Shown: in pieces, positions 1 to 7,349 of the stretch
Position numbering within the stretch: position 1 is the first letter of the stretch
Layout: each line of letters opens with the position of its first letter
Assembly (NCBI RefSeq): GCF_016863095.1
Contig: NZ_BOOF01000074.1
Coordinates: 1 to 34,688, forward strand
Direction of reading: 5' to 3'
Origin: Microbispora siamensis
GTDB taxonomy: Bacteria; Actinomycetota; Actinomycetes; Streptosporangiales; Streptosporangiaceae
Length of the DNA stretch: 34,688 nucleotides
Position numbers and translations under genes: made by a program
The notes under the pieces: model-generated
Seen by the model: the letters and a program-made list of their open reading frames with translations, nothing else
Told to the model about the DNA's origin: nothing
The model's database searches: none

Positions 1-4
1 CAGG

Positions 5-77
5 TGCCCCCGGCAGGATTCGAACCTGCGGCACCCGCTTTAGGAGAGCGGTGCTCTATCCCCTGAGCTACGGAGGC
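5..77 (-). tRNA. tRNA-Arg (anticodon CCU)
   Basis: Read on the minus strand the segment folds as a full cloverleaf. The 7-bp acceptor pairs GCCTCCG with CGGGGGC, the D-arm reads AGCTCAGGGGATAGAGC, the anticodon loop reads CTCCTAA (anticodon CCT, reads AGG codons), and the T-arm carries GGTTCGAATCC. The discriminator base is A. No CCA is encoded; the following bases are CCTG. It lies at the window edge, transcribed away from the genes listed here. Confidence 0.96.
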
Positions 78-183
78 GTGATGTGCACCAGTAAGCCTAG
101 CGAAAGGTTGGGCCCGCTCGCGCCTCCCCGGGGGGTGTCGTTTCGGGGCCGCCGGTCATCGGCGGGCTGCCTGCGGTAAAGGC

Positions 184-810
184 ATGGCAAGTCGTCGTAC
201 GGCGGCCAGGGGAGGGTGGTTACCGTCGCTGGCCGTGACCGTAACGAGACGTGGATCAGTGCGTGGGCTGCGATCGATGGTGCTCGTCGCGGCGCTGCTC
301 GCGCCGGTGATCCTGGCCTCGGGCATGCTCATGGCCGACTTCAGCGGCTACGGGGAACGGGTGCGGAGCGATCTCTCACGTGATGCGGCCGTACGCGCGG
401 AACCGGCTGGGACGGCGGATGAGAAACGCGCGGGAACCGCGGGAGAGCGGGCTTCCGCCGGGACGCTCGGTAAGCGGCCGGTCGTGCCGCCGAATCTCGC
501 GGACGATCAGGAGGCCCGGAGGATCGCCGTGGTTCCGATGGCGGGGACGGTGCGGGAGCCCCTGCTGAACCCGACGCCGGTGCCCGAGCCGTCCGGTCCC
601 GCGCGTCTTTACGAGGGGATCGTACGGATCCTTCCGATCGTCCAACCCGTCCGTGAGATCGTTCACCGGGATGTCCCGAAGGTGAGCCGGCCCGTGGAGA
701 AGCCGGAACCTCGCGAGGAGACGACCTTCACGTGTGCGCCCGAATGGCGGGACACGTGGCTGTGGGAGCTCTGCCGGGAACGCGAGGGCCAACCCGAAGG
801 CGGGCGATGA
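184..810 (+). CDS. Membrane-anchored hypothetical protein
   Basis: A 208-residue protein of unknown function. The first 30 residues are basic. One hydrophobic segment follows at about residues 32-52 (MVLVAALLAPVILASGM), so it is probably a single-pass protein with the remainder outside the cell. The exposed part is Pro/Arg/Glu-rich and low in complexity, without a recognisable domain. The C-terminus is more distinctive (TFTCAPEWRDTWLWELC), with two cysteines that could form a disulfide. The ATG at 184 lacks a convincing Shine-Dalgarno sequence, and internal GTG codons before the membrane segment are alternatives. It precedes the VanY-type peptidase by 129 bp on the same strand, but co-transcription is not shown. 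I could not assign a family. Confidence 0.6.
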   Translation: MASRRTAARGGWLPSLAVTVTRRGSVRGLRSMVLVAALLAPVILASGMLMADFSGYGERVRSDLSRDAAVRAEPAGTADEKRAGTAGERASAGTLGKRPVVPPNLADDQEARRIAVVPMAGTVREPLLNPTPVPEPSGPARLYEGIVRILPIVQPVREIVHRDVPKVSRPVEKPEPREETTFTCAPEWRDTWLWELCREREGQPEGGR

Positions 811-939
811 GCTGGAAACGCGCATATGCGACGTGACCGGTCGATAGCGCTTATGCGAACCGGGGCTCGGGCACACAGGGCGCTGTAGTAACGTGCGTCC
901 CTGACCCAGGTCACGAGTTCGCAAACGGGGGAGTCGATC

Positions 940-2058
940 GTGCCATCTCCTCGATCAGCCGGGCTGATCGCGGTCGTCACGGTGATGACTTCGCTGGCCG
1001 TCTCGGCGCCGTACGGCACGGCAGCGGCGGCCCCGACCGGCACCACGACCACGGAGGCCGCCGGAGAAAGCGCCGTGGCCGGCGTGCTCGACAAGGAGCC
1101 CACCACGCTGACCGAGCTGCGGCGGGAGGCTCAGAAGGCGTACAAGTCCATCGAGGACGCGAACAGGGCGCTGGTGGCGCGGCAGAAGAAGTTCGGCGCT
1201 GTGGAGAAGGAGCTGGCGACCAAGCTGGAGAGTCTCCAGCAGGCCACGGCGGAGCTCAACAAGCTGCGCAAGCCGCTGTCCGACCTCGCCTCGTCCATGT
1301 ATCAGGACCCCTCGCTCGACGGAATCAGCCCGTTCTTCCGGGCGGGCAGCGGCACGGAGACGCTCCGGAGGATCGCCGACCTCGATCACATCGTCGCCGG
1401 GCGGAACAACGTGCTCGGCGACGCGGTGAAGCTGCTGGAGCGGCAGCAGCAGCTCGCCCAGGAGGCGCAGGAGCTCCGGGCGGCCAGCCTCCTGCAGGAG
1501 GCGCAGCTGAGCGCGCAGGTCACCGTTCTGCGCAAACGCTCCACGGCTCTGGTCCGGTCGCTGACCAAGGCGCTGATCAAACTCGGTGTGAAGATCGGTG
1601 ATGGAACGCAGGGGGCGGGCGGCTGCGACCCGACCAGGATCAGTCAGGCGGAGCAGTATCCGAACGGCCTGCTGCCCAAGAACATCCTGTGCCCCCTGCC
1701 GCAGGCCGGAGAGGAACTGCGGGCGGACGCGGCGATCGCCTTCGCCGATCTCAACATCGCCTACAAGAAGCGCTTCGGCACCTCGATGTGCATCTCCGAC
1801 AGCTATCGCAGCCTGAGCGAGCAGCAGTCCATCTACTACCGGCGGCCCGGCTTCGCGGCCACGCCGGGAAAGAGCAACCACGGCCTGGGGCTCGCCGTCG
1901 ACCTGTGCGGCGGAGTGCAGAACTTCCGTTCCGTTCAGTTCAACTGGCTGGAGGCCAACAGCAAGCGGTATGGCTGGATGCACCCCGACTGGGCGTATCA
2001 CAGCCCCTTCGAGCCCTGGCACTGGGAGTACGACCCCAAGCTCGGCTCACAGCTCTGA
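940..2058 (+). CDS. Secreted VanY-type D-alanyl-D-alanine carboxypeptidase (M15B) with coiled coil
   Basis: A 372-residue secreted peptidase expected to trim D-Ala-D-Ala ends of peptidoglycan stem peptides outside the membrane. Residues 1-31 form a signal peptide ending near AAAAP. Residues about 55-215 are Ala/Glu/Lys/Gln-rich heptad sequence, a long coiled coil probably acting as a spacer or partner-binding region. The VanY domain covers about 235-368. The M15 zinc signature SxHxxGxAxD is seen at S312-D321 (ligands H314, D321), with the third ligand H361 in PWHWEY. The start is GTG at 940 behind GGGGGAG. M15B peptidases with N-terminal coiled coils are common in actinomycetes. All core motifs are present, so it should be active, although substrate choice cannot be read from sequence. 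Confidence 0.9.
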   Translation: MPSPRSAGLIAVVTVMTSLAVSAPYGTAAAAPTGTTTTEAAGESAVAGVLDKEPTTLTELRREAQKAYKSIEDANRALVARQKKFGAVEKELATKLESLQQATAELNKLRKPLSDLASSMYQDPSLDGISPFFRAGSGTETLRRIADLDHIVAGRNNVLGDAVKLLERQQQLAQEAQELRAASLLQEAQLSAQVTVLRKRSTALVRSLTKALIKLGVKIGDGTQGAGGCDPTRISQAEQYPNGLLPKNILCPLPQAGEELRADAAIAFADLNIAYKKRFGTSMCISDSYRSLSEQQSIYYRRPGFAATPGKSNHGLGLAVDLCGGVQNFRSVQFNWLEANSKRYGWMHPDWAYHSPFEPWHWEYDPKLGSQL

Positions 2059-2203
2059 CACGCAGGCCGACCTCGCCGCCATCGAGGAGCGGCACGGACG
2101 GATCCTCGGCGCCGGGCGCTACGCCGGGTTCGAGGAGATGCTCCAGCAGGTCATGCCTGATCGGCGTTCTCCGCCGCCCGGCAAGGCCGGTCAGTGGGGG
2201 TGA
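2057..2203 (+). pseudogene. C-terminal remnant of a MarR-type regulator
   Basis: Directly behind the VanY stop, in another frame, about 30 codons encode a protein-like stretch (DLAAIEERHGRILGAGRYAG, then a Phe/Glu/Leu-rich helix). This resembles the last helices of MarR-family repressors, where an Ile/Glu/Glu helix is followed by a Gly-x-x-Arg-Tyr/Phe turn. No start codon or winged-helix region precedes it; the upstream sequence is the VanY gene in its own frame. I read it as the tail of a regulator gene whose front was deleted when VanY came to lie here. The similarity is from memory of the family, not from a search. Confidence 0.35.
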
Positions 2204-2934
2204 ATGGTCACCGAGAGCCTGCCCTGTGCCTGCGCCTGGGCGAGCTGGGCCGCCTGCCCGGGGGTCGTGGCCAGCACGAGCAGCGCACCGCCGTCCGTAC
2301 GGCCCGGTGGCCGGGCGATCACCCGCACCTCCTGGGCGACGGTCCGGGCCTGGAAAGGGCCCTCCTCGAAGGCCGCCAGGATGTCGATCACGTCTCCCGG
2401 CGACAGCAGGCGGGCGGCGTCGGGATCGGCGATCCTGACCGGCGTCGCGACCATCCCCGGCGTCCCGGCCATCCCCGGCTCAGCGGCCGAAGCCCCCGAT
2501 TGCGTGGCCGGGGCCCACCGCCCCGAAGCCGGACCACCGCCGGCCGGCCCTCCGGGCGCCTGACCGCCGGAGCCCTGCCCACTCGGCTCCTGCCCGCCGG
2601 ATGCCTCGCTGTTCAGGGATTGGCGGAACAGGCCCGGCCCGAGCAGCCGTGCGTCGGTGAGGAGTTCACCCCGGCGCAACGGGCCGGCGAGCACGCGACC
2701 CGAGACCGGGGCGCCAGGCGCGTACGCCCCGGCGGGCACCGTGTCGGGCGGGAGCCGTACGACCACGACGTCGGAGGCGGCCAGCCGGCCTCCGGGGAGG
2801 TCGCGGGCGGCGGCGAGGACCTCCACCCCGTCAGGGGTGCGGACGGCCAGCAGCACACAGGCCACCGCCAGACCGGCGAGGACGGCGGCGATCGGACGGC
2901 GACGGCGGGCCGTCAGCCGCCTCAGATCACGCAT
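2191..2934 (-). CDS. SAF-domain protein (CpaB/RcpC-like)
   Basis: A protein of about 247 residues with one N-terminal membrane helix (PIAAVLAGLAVACVLLAV) after an Arg-rich cytoplasmic start. A SAF domain follows at roughly residues 35-100, with the typical patterns AARDLPGGRLAASDV and SGRVLAGPLRRGELLT. The middle is a Gly/Pro/Ser-rich linker, and the C-terminal third is compact (DPDAARLLSPGDVIDILAAF), as in CpaB/RcpC proteins. CpaB proteins take part in Flp pilus assembly, but actinomycete copies in this locus have no pilus genes nearby, so the role is open. The ATG at 2934 has GAGG at a suitable distance; a GTG at 2940 is the alternative. It lies just downstream of mtnP with a 12-bp gap, suggesting one transcript. 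Confidence 0.8.
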   Translation of the reverse strand: MRDLRRLTARRRRPIAAVLAGLAVACVLLAVRTPDGVEVLAAARDLPGGRLAASDVVVVRLPPDTVPAGAYAPGAPVSGRVLAGPLRRGELLTDARLLGPGLFRQSLNSEASGGQEPSGQGSGGQAPGGPAGGGPASGRWAPATQSGASAAEPGMAGTPGMVATPVRIADPDAARLLSPGDVIDILAAFEEGPFQARTVAQEVRVIARPPGRTDGGALLVLATTPGQAAQLAQAQAQGRLSVTIHPH

Positions 2935-2946
2935 GACCACCTCGTG

Positions 2947-3753
2947 TCAGGGGAGCTCGATCGGCAGCTTGATCCCGTCGAGGGCGTTGCCGCAGGGGCA
3001 GGGACGCTCCTCCGGAAGGGCCTCGACGACCTGCGCGACCAGAGTGCGCATCCGCTCGACGTTGGCGGCGAAGAAGGCCAGGACCTCCTCGTGGGTGACC
3101 CCCTCGCCGGCCTCCACGCCGGCGTCGTGATCGGTCACGAGGGCGAGCGTCGTGTAGCAGAGGGCGAGTTCGCGGGCGAGCACGGCCTCGGGGTGCCCGG
3201 TCATGCCGATGATCGACCAGCCCGCGCCCGAGAACCACTTCGACTCGGCCCGGGTGGAGAAGCGAGGGCCCTGGACCACGACCAGAGTGCCGCCGTCGAC
3301 CGTGTCCCAGCCCGTCTCGCGTGCCGTGGTCACGGCGGCCGCCCGGCCGGAGGGGCAGTAGGGGTCGGAGAACGACACGTGCACGGCCCCGCCCGCGTCG
3401 TAGTAGGTCTGCTCGCGGCCCTGCGTGCGGTCCACGAGCTGGTCGGGGATCACGAGGGCGCCCGGGCCGATCTCCGGGCGCAGGGATCCGACCGCGCTGG
3501 GCGCGAGCACCTGGCGGACGCCGAGGGACCGCAGGGCCCACATGTTCGCCCGGTAGGGGATGCGGTGGGGAGGGAAGGTGTGGCCGCGACCGTGCCGCGG
3601 GACGAACGCGACGGTCCGCTCGCCGATGCGGCCCACGGTGATCGAGTCACTCGGCGGGCCGTACGGCGTCGTCACGTCGATCTCTTCGGCGTCCTCCAGC
3701 AGGGAGTAGAACCCCGAGCCGCCGATGACCCCGATGTCTGCGCGATTGACCAT
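2947..3753 (-). CDS. mtnP: S-methyl-5'-thioadenosine phosphorylase
   Basis: A 268-residue cytoplasmic enzyme of the PNP/MTAP family that splits methylthioadenosine with phosphate into adenine and methylthioribose-1-phosphate for methionine salvage. Visible motifs are the N-terminal phosphate loop IGGSGFY (about 9-15), FVPRHGRGH, YRANMWALRSLGV, GMTGHPEAVLARELALCY, and TDHD (D208, D210). The paired aspartates are typical of 6-aminopurine specificity. The Cys-rich tail PCPCG is seen in actinomycete members. Length is normal. It is followed closely by the SAF gene and preceded by fmdB, a common actinomycete order. TAGTGT lies exactly 6 nt before the ATG and there is no Shine-Dalgarno sequence, so a leaderless mRNA is likely. 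Confidence 0.93.
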   Translation of the reverse strand: MVNRADIGVIGGSGFYSLLEDAEEIDVTTPYGPPSDSITVGRIGERTVAFVPRHGRGHTFPPHRIPYRANMWALRSLGVRQVLAPSAVGSLRPEIGPGALVIPDQLVDRTQGREQTYYDAGGAVHVSFSDPYCPSGRAAAVTTARETGWDTVDGGTLVVVQGPRFSTRAESKWFSGAGWSIIGMTGHPEAVLARELALCYTTLALVTDHDAGVEAGEGVTHEEVLAFFAANVERMRTLVAQVVEALPEERPCPCGNALDGIKLPIELP

Positions 3754-3759
3754 GGGCCG

Positions 3760-3765
3760 ACACTA
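3760..3765 (-). promoter_or_regulatory. -10 hexamer of mtnP, leaderless type
   Basis: TAGTGT on the minus strand ends 6 nt before the ATG of mtnP. The same hexamer at the same distance precedes galU. No clear -35 is seen. Confidence 0.5.
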
Positions 3766-3816
3766 GCGAACGGCGCCGCACACCCGCCGCGTCCCGCCGA
3801 CCCCCTGTGGATAACC

Positions 3817-4140
3817 TCAGGCGGCCGCGGTGGAGCCGGACGACGACGTGCTCGACGAGGAGGTGCTCGACGAGCTCGTGGAGGCCGCGGGCTCCTTCTT
3901 GCCCGAGTCGCCGGACGGCTTCGAGGACGTCGTCGTGGTGGACGTGGTCGTCGACGAGCTCGACGAACGGCTGTCGGTCCGGTAGAAGCCGGAGCCCTTG
4001 AACACGATGCCAACGGCGGAGAAGACCTTGCGCAGCTTGCCCTGGCAGGCCGGGCACTCCGTGAGCGGGTCGTCAGAGAACTTCTGGACGGCCTCCAGCT
4101 GCTCACCGCAAGCGGTACAGGCGTACTGGTAGGTAGGCAC
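3817..4140 (-). CDS. FmdB-family zinc-ribbon protein
   Basis: A 107-residue small protein of the FmdB/CxxC_CxxC_SSSS family. The N-terminal zinc ribbon (PTYQYACTACGEQLEAVQ, then ECPACQGKLRKVF) has two CxxC pairs, spaced as in the family, and a conserved GIVFKGSGFYRTD stretch follows. The last 50 residues are almost all Ser/Thr, as is usual in actinomycete members, and are presumably disordered. The start is GTG at 4140 with a strong AGGAGGAG six bases upstream, which decides it over longer in-frame starts. The function of the family is unsettled; FmdB was named for regulation of formamidase. It sits upstream of mtnP on the same strand, 63 bp away. Confidence 0.9.
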   Translation of the reverse strand: MPTYQYACTACGEQLEAVQKFSDDPLTECPACQGKLRKVFSAVGIVFKGSGFYRTDSRSSSSSTTTSTTTTSSKPSGDSGKKEPAASTSSSSTSSSSTSSSGSTAAA

Positions 4141-4173
4141 TCGCTCCTCCTGAGACTGGCACTCGACCGGGTC

Positions 4174-4194
4174 GATTGCTAATGGTAGGCAATC
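4174..4194. promoter_or_regulatory. Inverted repeat in the fmdB upstream region
   Basis: GATTGC-N9-GCAATC forms a perfect 6-bp inverted repeat 34 bp upstream of the fmdB start and within its expected promoter. TACCAT, a possible -10, lies in the spacer on the minus strand. It could be an operator; no regulator is suggested by the neighbours. Confidence 0.35.
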
Positions 4195-4300
4195 AACAAG
4201 CCCAAACGCCACTCCAGCCCGGTTTATTGCCCCGCGCCGTCCCATTCGCTCAGGCCGCGGTCCGCCTGCGATCCAATCCGCGCACCCCGGGCGGCAGCGG

Positions 4301-5806
4301 TCAGCCGCCGCGTTCGCCGTACCAGCCGGCGAGCTTGCCGCGGCGGCTGACGGCGCGCAGGCGGCGTTCGACCGTCTCCCGCTGGGCGGCCGTGGTGACC
4401 ACGAGAAGCTGGTCGCCCGCCAGCAGCCGGGTCGTCTGCGTGGGCACGAACGACTGCCCGTTCCGTACGACGAGCGTGACCATGGTGTTCGCGGGCAGCC
4501 GGAGCTCGAAGATCTCCACACCGTGCATGAGCGAGCCGCGTGGGATGCGGATCTGCAGCAGGTCGGCGTTCAGCTCCTCCAGCGGCGCGGCCTCCACGTC
4601 GAGGTCGCGGGCCTCGCCCTCCGCCGCCAGGCCGAGCCGCCGGGCGAGGTACGGCAGTGTGGGCCCCTGCAGGATCGTGAACACGATGACGATGATGAAG
4701 ACGTCGTTGAACAGGCCCTTGGCCCCCGGCAGACCGGCGGCCCAGGGGATCGCGGCCAGCACGATGGGCACCGCGCCGCGCAGCCCGGCCCACGACAGGA
4801 ACACCTGCTCGCGCCACGACAGCGAGCCGAGCCGCAGGAGCCGCACCACCACCCCGGACACCAGCACGGACGCCGGCCGGGCGAGCAGGACCAGCAGCAG
4901 GCCCGACACCAGGGCCGGGACGATCACGCCGGGCAGTTCGCGCGGATCGGCCAGCATGCCGAGCATGACGAACAGCCCGATCTGGGCGAGCCAGGCGGCG
5001 CCCTCGGCGAAGCCGCGCGTGGCGGCGCGGTGCGGGAGCCGGGCGTTGCCCAGGACCAGCGTCGTCAGGTACACCGCGAGGAACCCGCTGCCGTGCAGCA
5101 GCGTCGCCCCGCTGTAGGTGACGAACGCCAGCGCCAGCACCGCGATCGGATAGAGGCCGGAGGCGGGCAACGCGACCCGGCGCAGCGCGTACACCCCCGC
5201 CGGACCCACGGCGAGACCGACGGCCGCGCCGATGACCAGTTCGACGGCGGTATCCAGCAGGACGTGCGGCAGCGAGAGGGTCAGCGACGAGCCCGCGCTC
5301 AGCATTATCACGAGGATGACGGTCGGGGCGTCGTTGAAGCCCGACTCGGCCTCCAGGATCCCGGCGAGCCGGGGCGGCAGCGGCAGCCGACGCAGCACGG
5401 AGAACACGGCCGCCGCGTCGGTCGACGCCAGGAACGCGCCGAGCAGCAGGGCCATCCGCCACTCCATGCCGAGCAGGACGGCGACGGTCGCCGCGAGCAC
5501 GACGACGCTGACCGCGATCCCGACCGTGGCGAGCACGAGCGCGGTCGGCACGGCGGCGCGTACGTGGTTCCAGTTGGTGGTGAGACCGCCTTCGGCCAGG
5601 ATCACGGCGAGCGCGACCATGCCGAGTTGCTGGGCCGTCTGGGCGTTGTCGAAGTTGATGCCGACGATGCCGCCCTCGCCGAGCAGCAGGCCGAGGCCGA
5701 GATAGATGAGCAGCGTGGGAAGGCCGGTGCGGTGCGCGATCCGTACGGACGCGATGGCCGCGATGACGACGGCGGCGGACAGGAGCAGCCAGACGTTCAG
5801 ACCCAC
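4301..5806 (-). CDS. CPA1-type cation (K+ or Na+)/proton antiporter with TrkA-C domain
   Basis: A 501-residue integral membrane antiporter of the NhaP2/CvrA type. About 12 hydrophobic segments cover residues 5-390, including the family signatures LTTNWNHVRA, GAFLASTDAAAVFSVLRRL (with the Thr-Asp of the transport core), EAESGFNDAPTVI and SWAGLRGAVPIVLA. Residues about 405-490 form a soluble RCK_C/TrkA-C domain (MVTLVVRNGQSFVP, GDQLLVVT) that usually senses a nucleotide or ion. The protein should exchange cytoplasmic K+ or Na+ for protons; which ion cannot be told. Start GTG at 5806 behind GAAGGGAG. It stands alone on the minus strand between cyclo-ligase and fmdB, with 160 bp to fmdB, so is probably transcribed separately. 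Confidence 0.92.
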   Translation of the reverse strand: MGLNVWLLLSAAVVIAAIASVRIAHRTGLPTLLIYLGLGLLLGEGGIVGINFDNAQTAQQLGMVALAVILAEGGLTTNWNHVRAAVPTALVLATVGIAVSVVVLAATVAVLLGMEWRMALLLGAFLASTDAAAVFSVLRRLPLPPRLAGILEAESGFNDAPTVILVIMLSAGSSLTLSLPHVLLDTAVELVIGAAVGLAVGPAGVYALRRVALPASGLYPIAVLALAFVTYSGATLLHGSGFLAVYLTTLVLGNARLPHRAATRGFAEGAAWLAQIGLFVMLGMLADPRELPGVIVPALVSGLLLVLLARPASVLVSGVVVRLLRLGSLSWREQVFLSWAGLRGAVPIVLAAIPWAAGLPGAKGLFNDVFIIVIVFTILQGPTLPYLARRLGLAAEGEARDLDVEAAPLEELNADLLQIRIPRGSLMHGVEIFELRLPANTMVTLVVRNGQSFVPTQTTRLLAGDQLLVVTTAAQRETVERRLRAVSRRGKLAGWYGERGG

Positions 5807-5839
5807 CCGCTCCCTTCGCCGTCACTTAGACCAATCTTG

Positions 5840-6415
5840 TCACATCTGTACCAATCGGGCGATTCCGCTCGGGAGGGCGGCGAAGCGTACGCGCTGGTCG
5901 TGTGGCTCCGCGGGAACCCCTTCCATCAGCTCGCCCTCGTGCAGGAGCGCCACCGTGGGCACGTTCGGCCCGACGCGGGCGAGCGCCCGGTCGTAGAAGC
6001 CGCCGCCGCGGCCGAGCCGTACGCCGGTGACCCGGTCGACGGCCAGGGCCGGCGCGATGACCAGCGCGGCGGTGCGGATCGCGTCGACGCCGCGCCGGAC
6101 GTCCACGGGCTCCATGATTCCGTTCGGGCCGGGCGCCAGCGAGTCCGGGCCGTCGTACACCGCCCAGTCGAGGTCGCCGTCCAGGCGCTGCACCGGCAGC
6201 ATCACCGTGGCGCCGTGCTTCCACAGGGCCAGGATCAGCCCCTGCGTGGACGGCTCGGTGCCGGTCGACCAGTAGCAGGCCACCAGCCCCGCCATCTGCA
6301 CCCACGGCTGGTCGAGGAGTAACTCCCTGATGGCCGCCGACGACTCGCGCAGCGTCCTGGGATCGAGTTCCGACCGGCCGCGCAGGATACGCCGACGCAG
6401 GTTCATCTTGTCCAA
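5840..6415 (-). CDS. 5-formyltetrahydrofolate cyclo-ligase
   Basis: A 191-residue MTHFS-family enzyme that converts 5-formyl-THF to 5,10-methenyl-THF using ATP. Features are the N-terminal basic helix (NLRRRILRGRSEL), the CYWSTGTEPST stretch, the substrate loop GIMEPVD, the RTAALVIAPALAVD strand and the nucleotide/substrate signature GRGGGFYDRAL near residue 137. Length is typical. The start is TTG at 6415, supported by GGAG six bases upstream; ATG at 6406 is possible. It is divergent from galU with only 24 bp between the starts, a conserved actinomycete pairing, so the two promoters overlap. Confidence 0.92.
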   Translation of the reverse strand: MDKMNLRRRILRGRSELDPRTLRESSAAIRELLLDQPWVQMAGLVACYWSTGTEPSTQGLILALWKHGATVMLPVQRLDGDLDWAVYDGPDSLAPGPNGIMEPVDVRRGVDAIRTAALVIAPALAVDRVTGVRLGRGGGFYDRALARVGPNVPTVALLHEGELMEGVPAEPHDQRVRFAALPSGIARLVQM

Positions 6416-6427
6416 AGACTGCTCCGT

Positions 6428-6433
6428 TAGTGT
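6428..6433 (+). promoter_or_regulatory. -10 hexamer of galU, leaderless type
   Basis: TAGTGT ends 6 nt before the galU ATG and no ribosome-binding site lies between, so transcription should start at the A of the ATG. TTGTCC at 6408 is too close (14 bp) to be a standard -35. Confidence 0.5.
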
Positions 6434-6439
6434 CTACTC

Positions 6440-7345
6440 ATGGCTGACTTCGATCCCGTGACCAAAGCCGTCGTGCCCGCCGCGGGTCTCGGCACCCGCT
6501 TCCTTCCCGCGACGAAGGCGACCCCCAAGGAGATGCTGCCCATCGTCGACAAGCCGGCCATCCAGTACGTGGTGGAGGAGGCCGTCTCCGCCGGGCTGCT
6601 CGACGTCCTCATGGTGACCGGCCGCAACAAGCGCTCGATCGAGGACCACTTCGACGTAGCGTACGAGTTGGAGGACGCTCTTCGCGCCAAGGGCGACGAG
6701 GAACGGCTCAACCAGGTGAAGGAGCCCGTCGACCTCGCCACCATGCACTACGTGCGGCAGGGCGAGCCCAAGGGCCTCGGCCACGCCGTCCTGTGTGCCA
6801 AGCAGCACGTCGGCCACGAGCCGTTCGCCTGTCTGCTCGGCGACGACATCATCGACCCCCGCGACCCGCTGCTCAAGCGCATGATCGAGGTGCGCGCGAC
6901 GTACGGCGGCAGCGTCGTCGCGCTCATGGAGGTGCCGCGCGAGCAGGTCTCCCTGTACGGCGCCGCCGCCATCGAGGCGACCGACGAGGACGACGTCGTC
7001 CGCGTCACCGACCTCGTGGAGAAGCCCCCGGCCGACGAGGCGCCCTCCAACTGGGCCATCATCGGCCGGTACGTGATCGACCCCGCCGTGTTCGACGTGC
7101 TGGAGCGCACCCCGCCCGGGCGCGGCGGCGAGATCCAGCTCACCGACGCCCTGCGCACGCTGGCCTCGATGGGCCCGGAGGAGGGCGGTCCGGTGCACGG
7201 CGTGCTGTTCCGCGGCCGTCGCTACGACACCGGTAACAAGCTGGAGTATCTGCAGACCGTGGTGCAGTTCGCCGCGAACCGGGACGACCTCGCTCCGGAG
7301 TTCCTGCCCTGGCTGCGGGAGTTCCTGGACAAGGCCGGACAGTGA
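6440..7345 (+). CDS. galU: UTP-glucose-1-phosphate uridylyltransferase
   Basis: A 301-residue GalU that makes UDP-glucose from UTP and glucose-1-phosphate for cell-wall glycans, trehalose and exopolysaccharide. The nucleotide-binding signature AAGLGTRFLPATKATPKEML is at about residues 14-33. KPAIQYVVEEA, GLGHAVLCAK, LLGDDIID (metal-binding Asp pair), VEKP and GGEIQLTDAL follow in the usual order. Length and motifs are complete. It opens the plus-strand galU-glp-moaC-mog-rimJ-glpR series; the next start is 4 bp after its stop, so co-transcription is likely. It appears to be leaderless. Confidence 0.96.
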   Translation: MADFDPVTKAVVPAAGLGTRFLPATKATPKEMLPIVDKPAIQYVVEEAVSAGLLDVLMVTGRNKRSIEDHFDVAYELEDALRAKGDEERLNQVKEPVDLATMHYVRQGEPKGLGHAVLCAKQHVGHEPFACLLGDDIIDPRDPLLKRMIEVRATYGGSVVALMEVPREQVSLYGAAAIEATDEDDVVRVTDLVEKPPADEAPSNWAIIGRYVIDPAVFDVLERTPPGRGGEIQLTDALRTLASMGPEEGGPVHGVLFRGRRYDTGNKLEYLQTVVQFAANRDDLAPEFLPWLREFLDKAGQ

Positions 7346-7349
7346 GCCG

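Noticed and set aside
2194..4182. Long plus-strand open frame over the SAF, mtnP and fmdB genes
   Set aside because: It is the antisense shadow of three well-supported minus-strand genes; the product is Arg/Gly/Pro-rich without domains.
4523..6322. 599-codon plus-strand frame opposite the antiporter and cyclo-ligase genes
   Set aside because: High-GC shadow frame rich in Gln, His, Arg and Gly with no domain; the opposite strand encodes complete known families.
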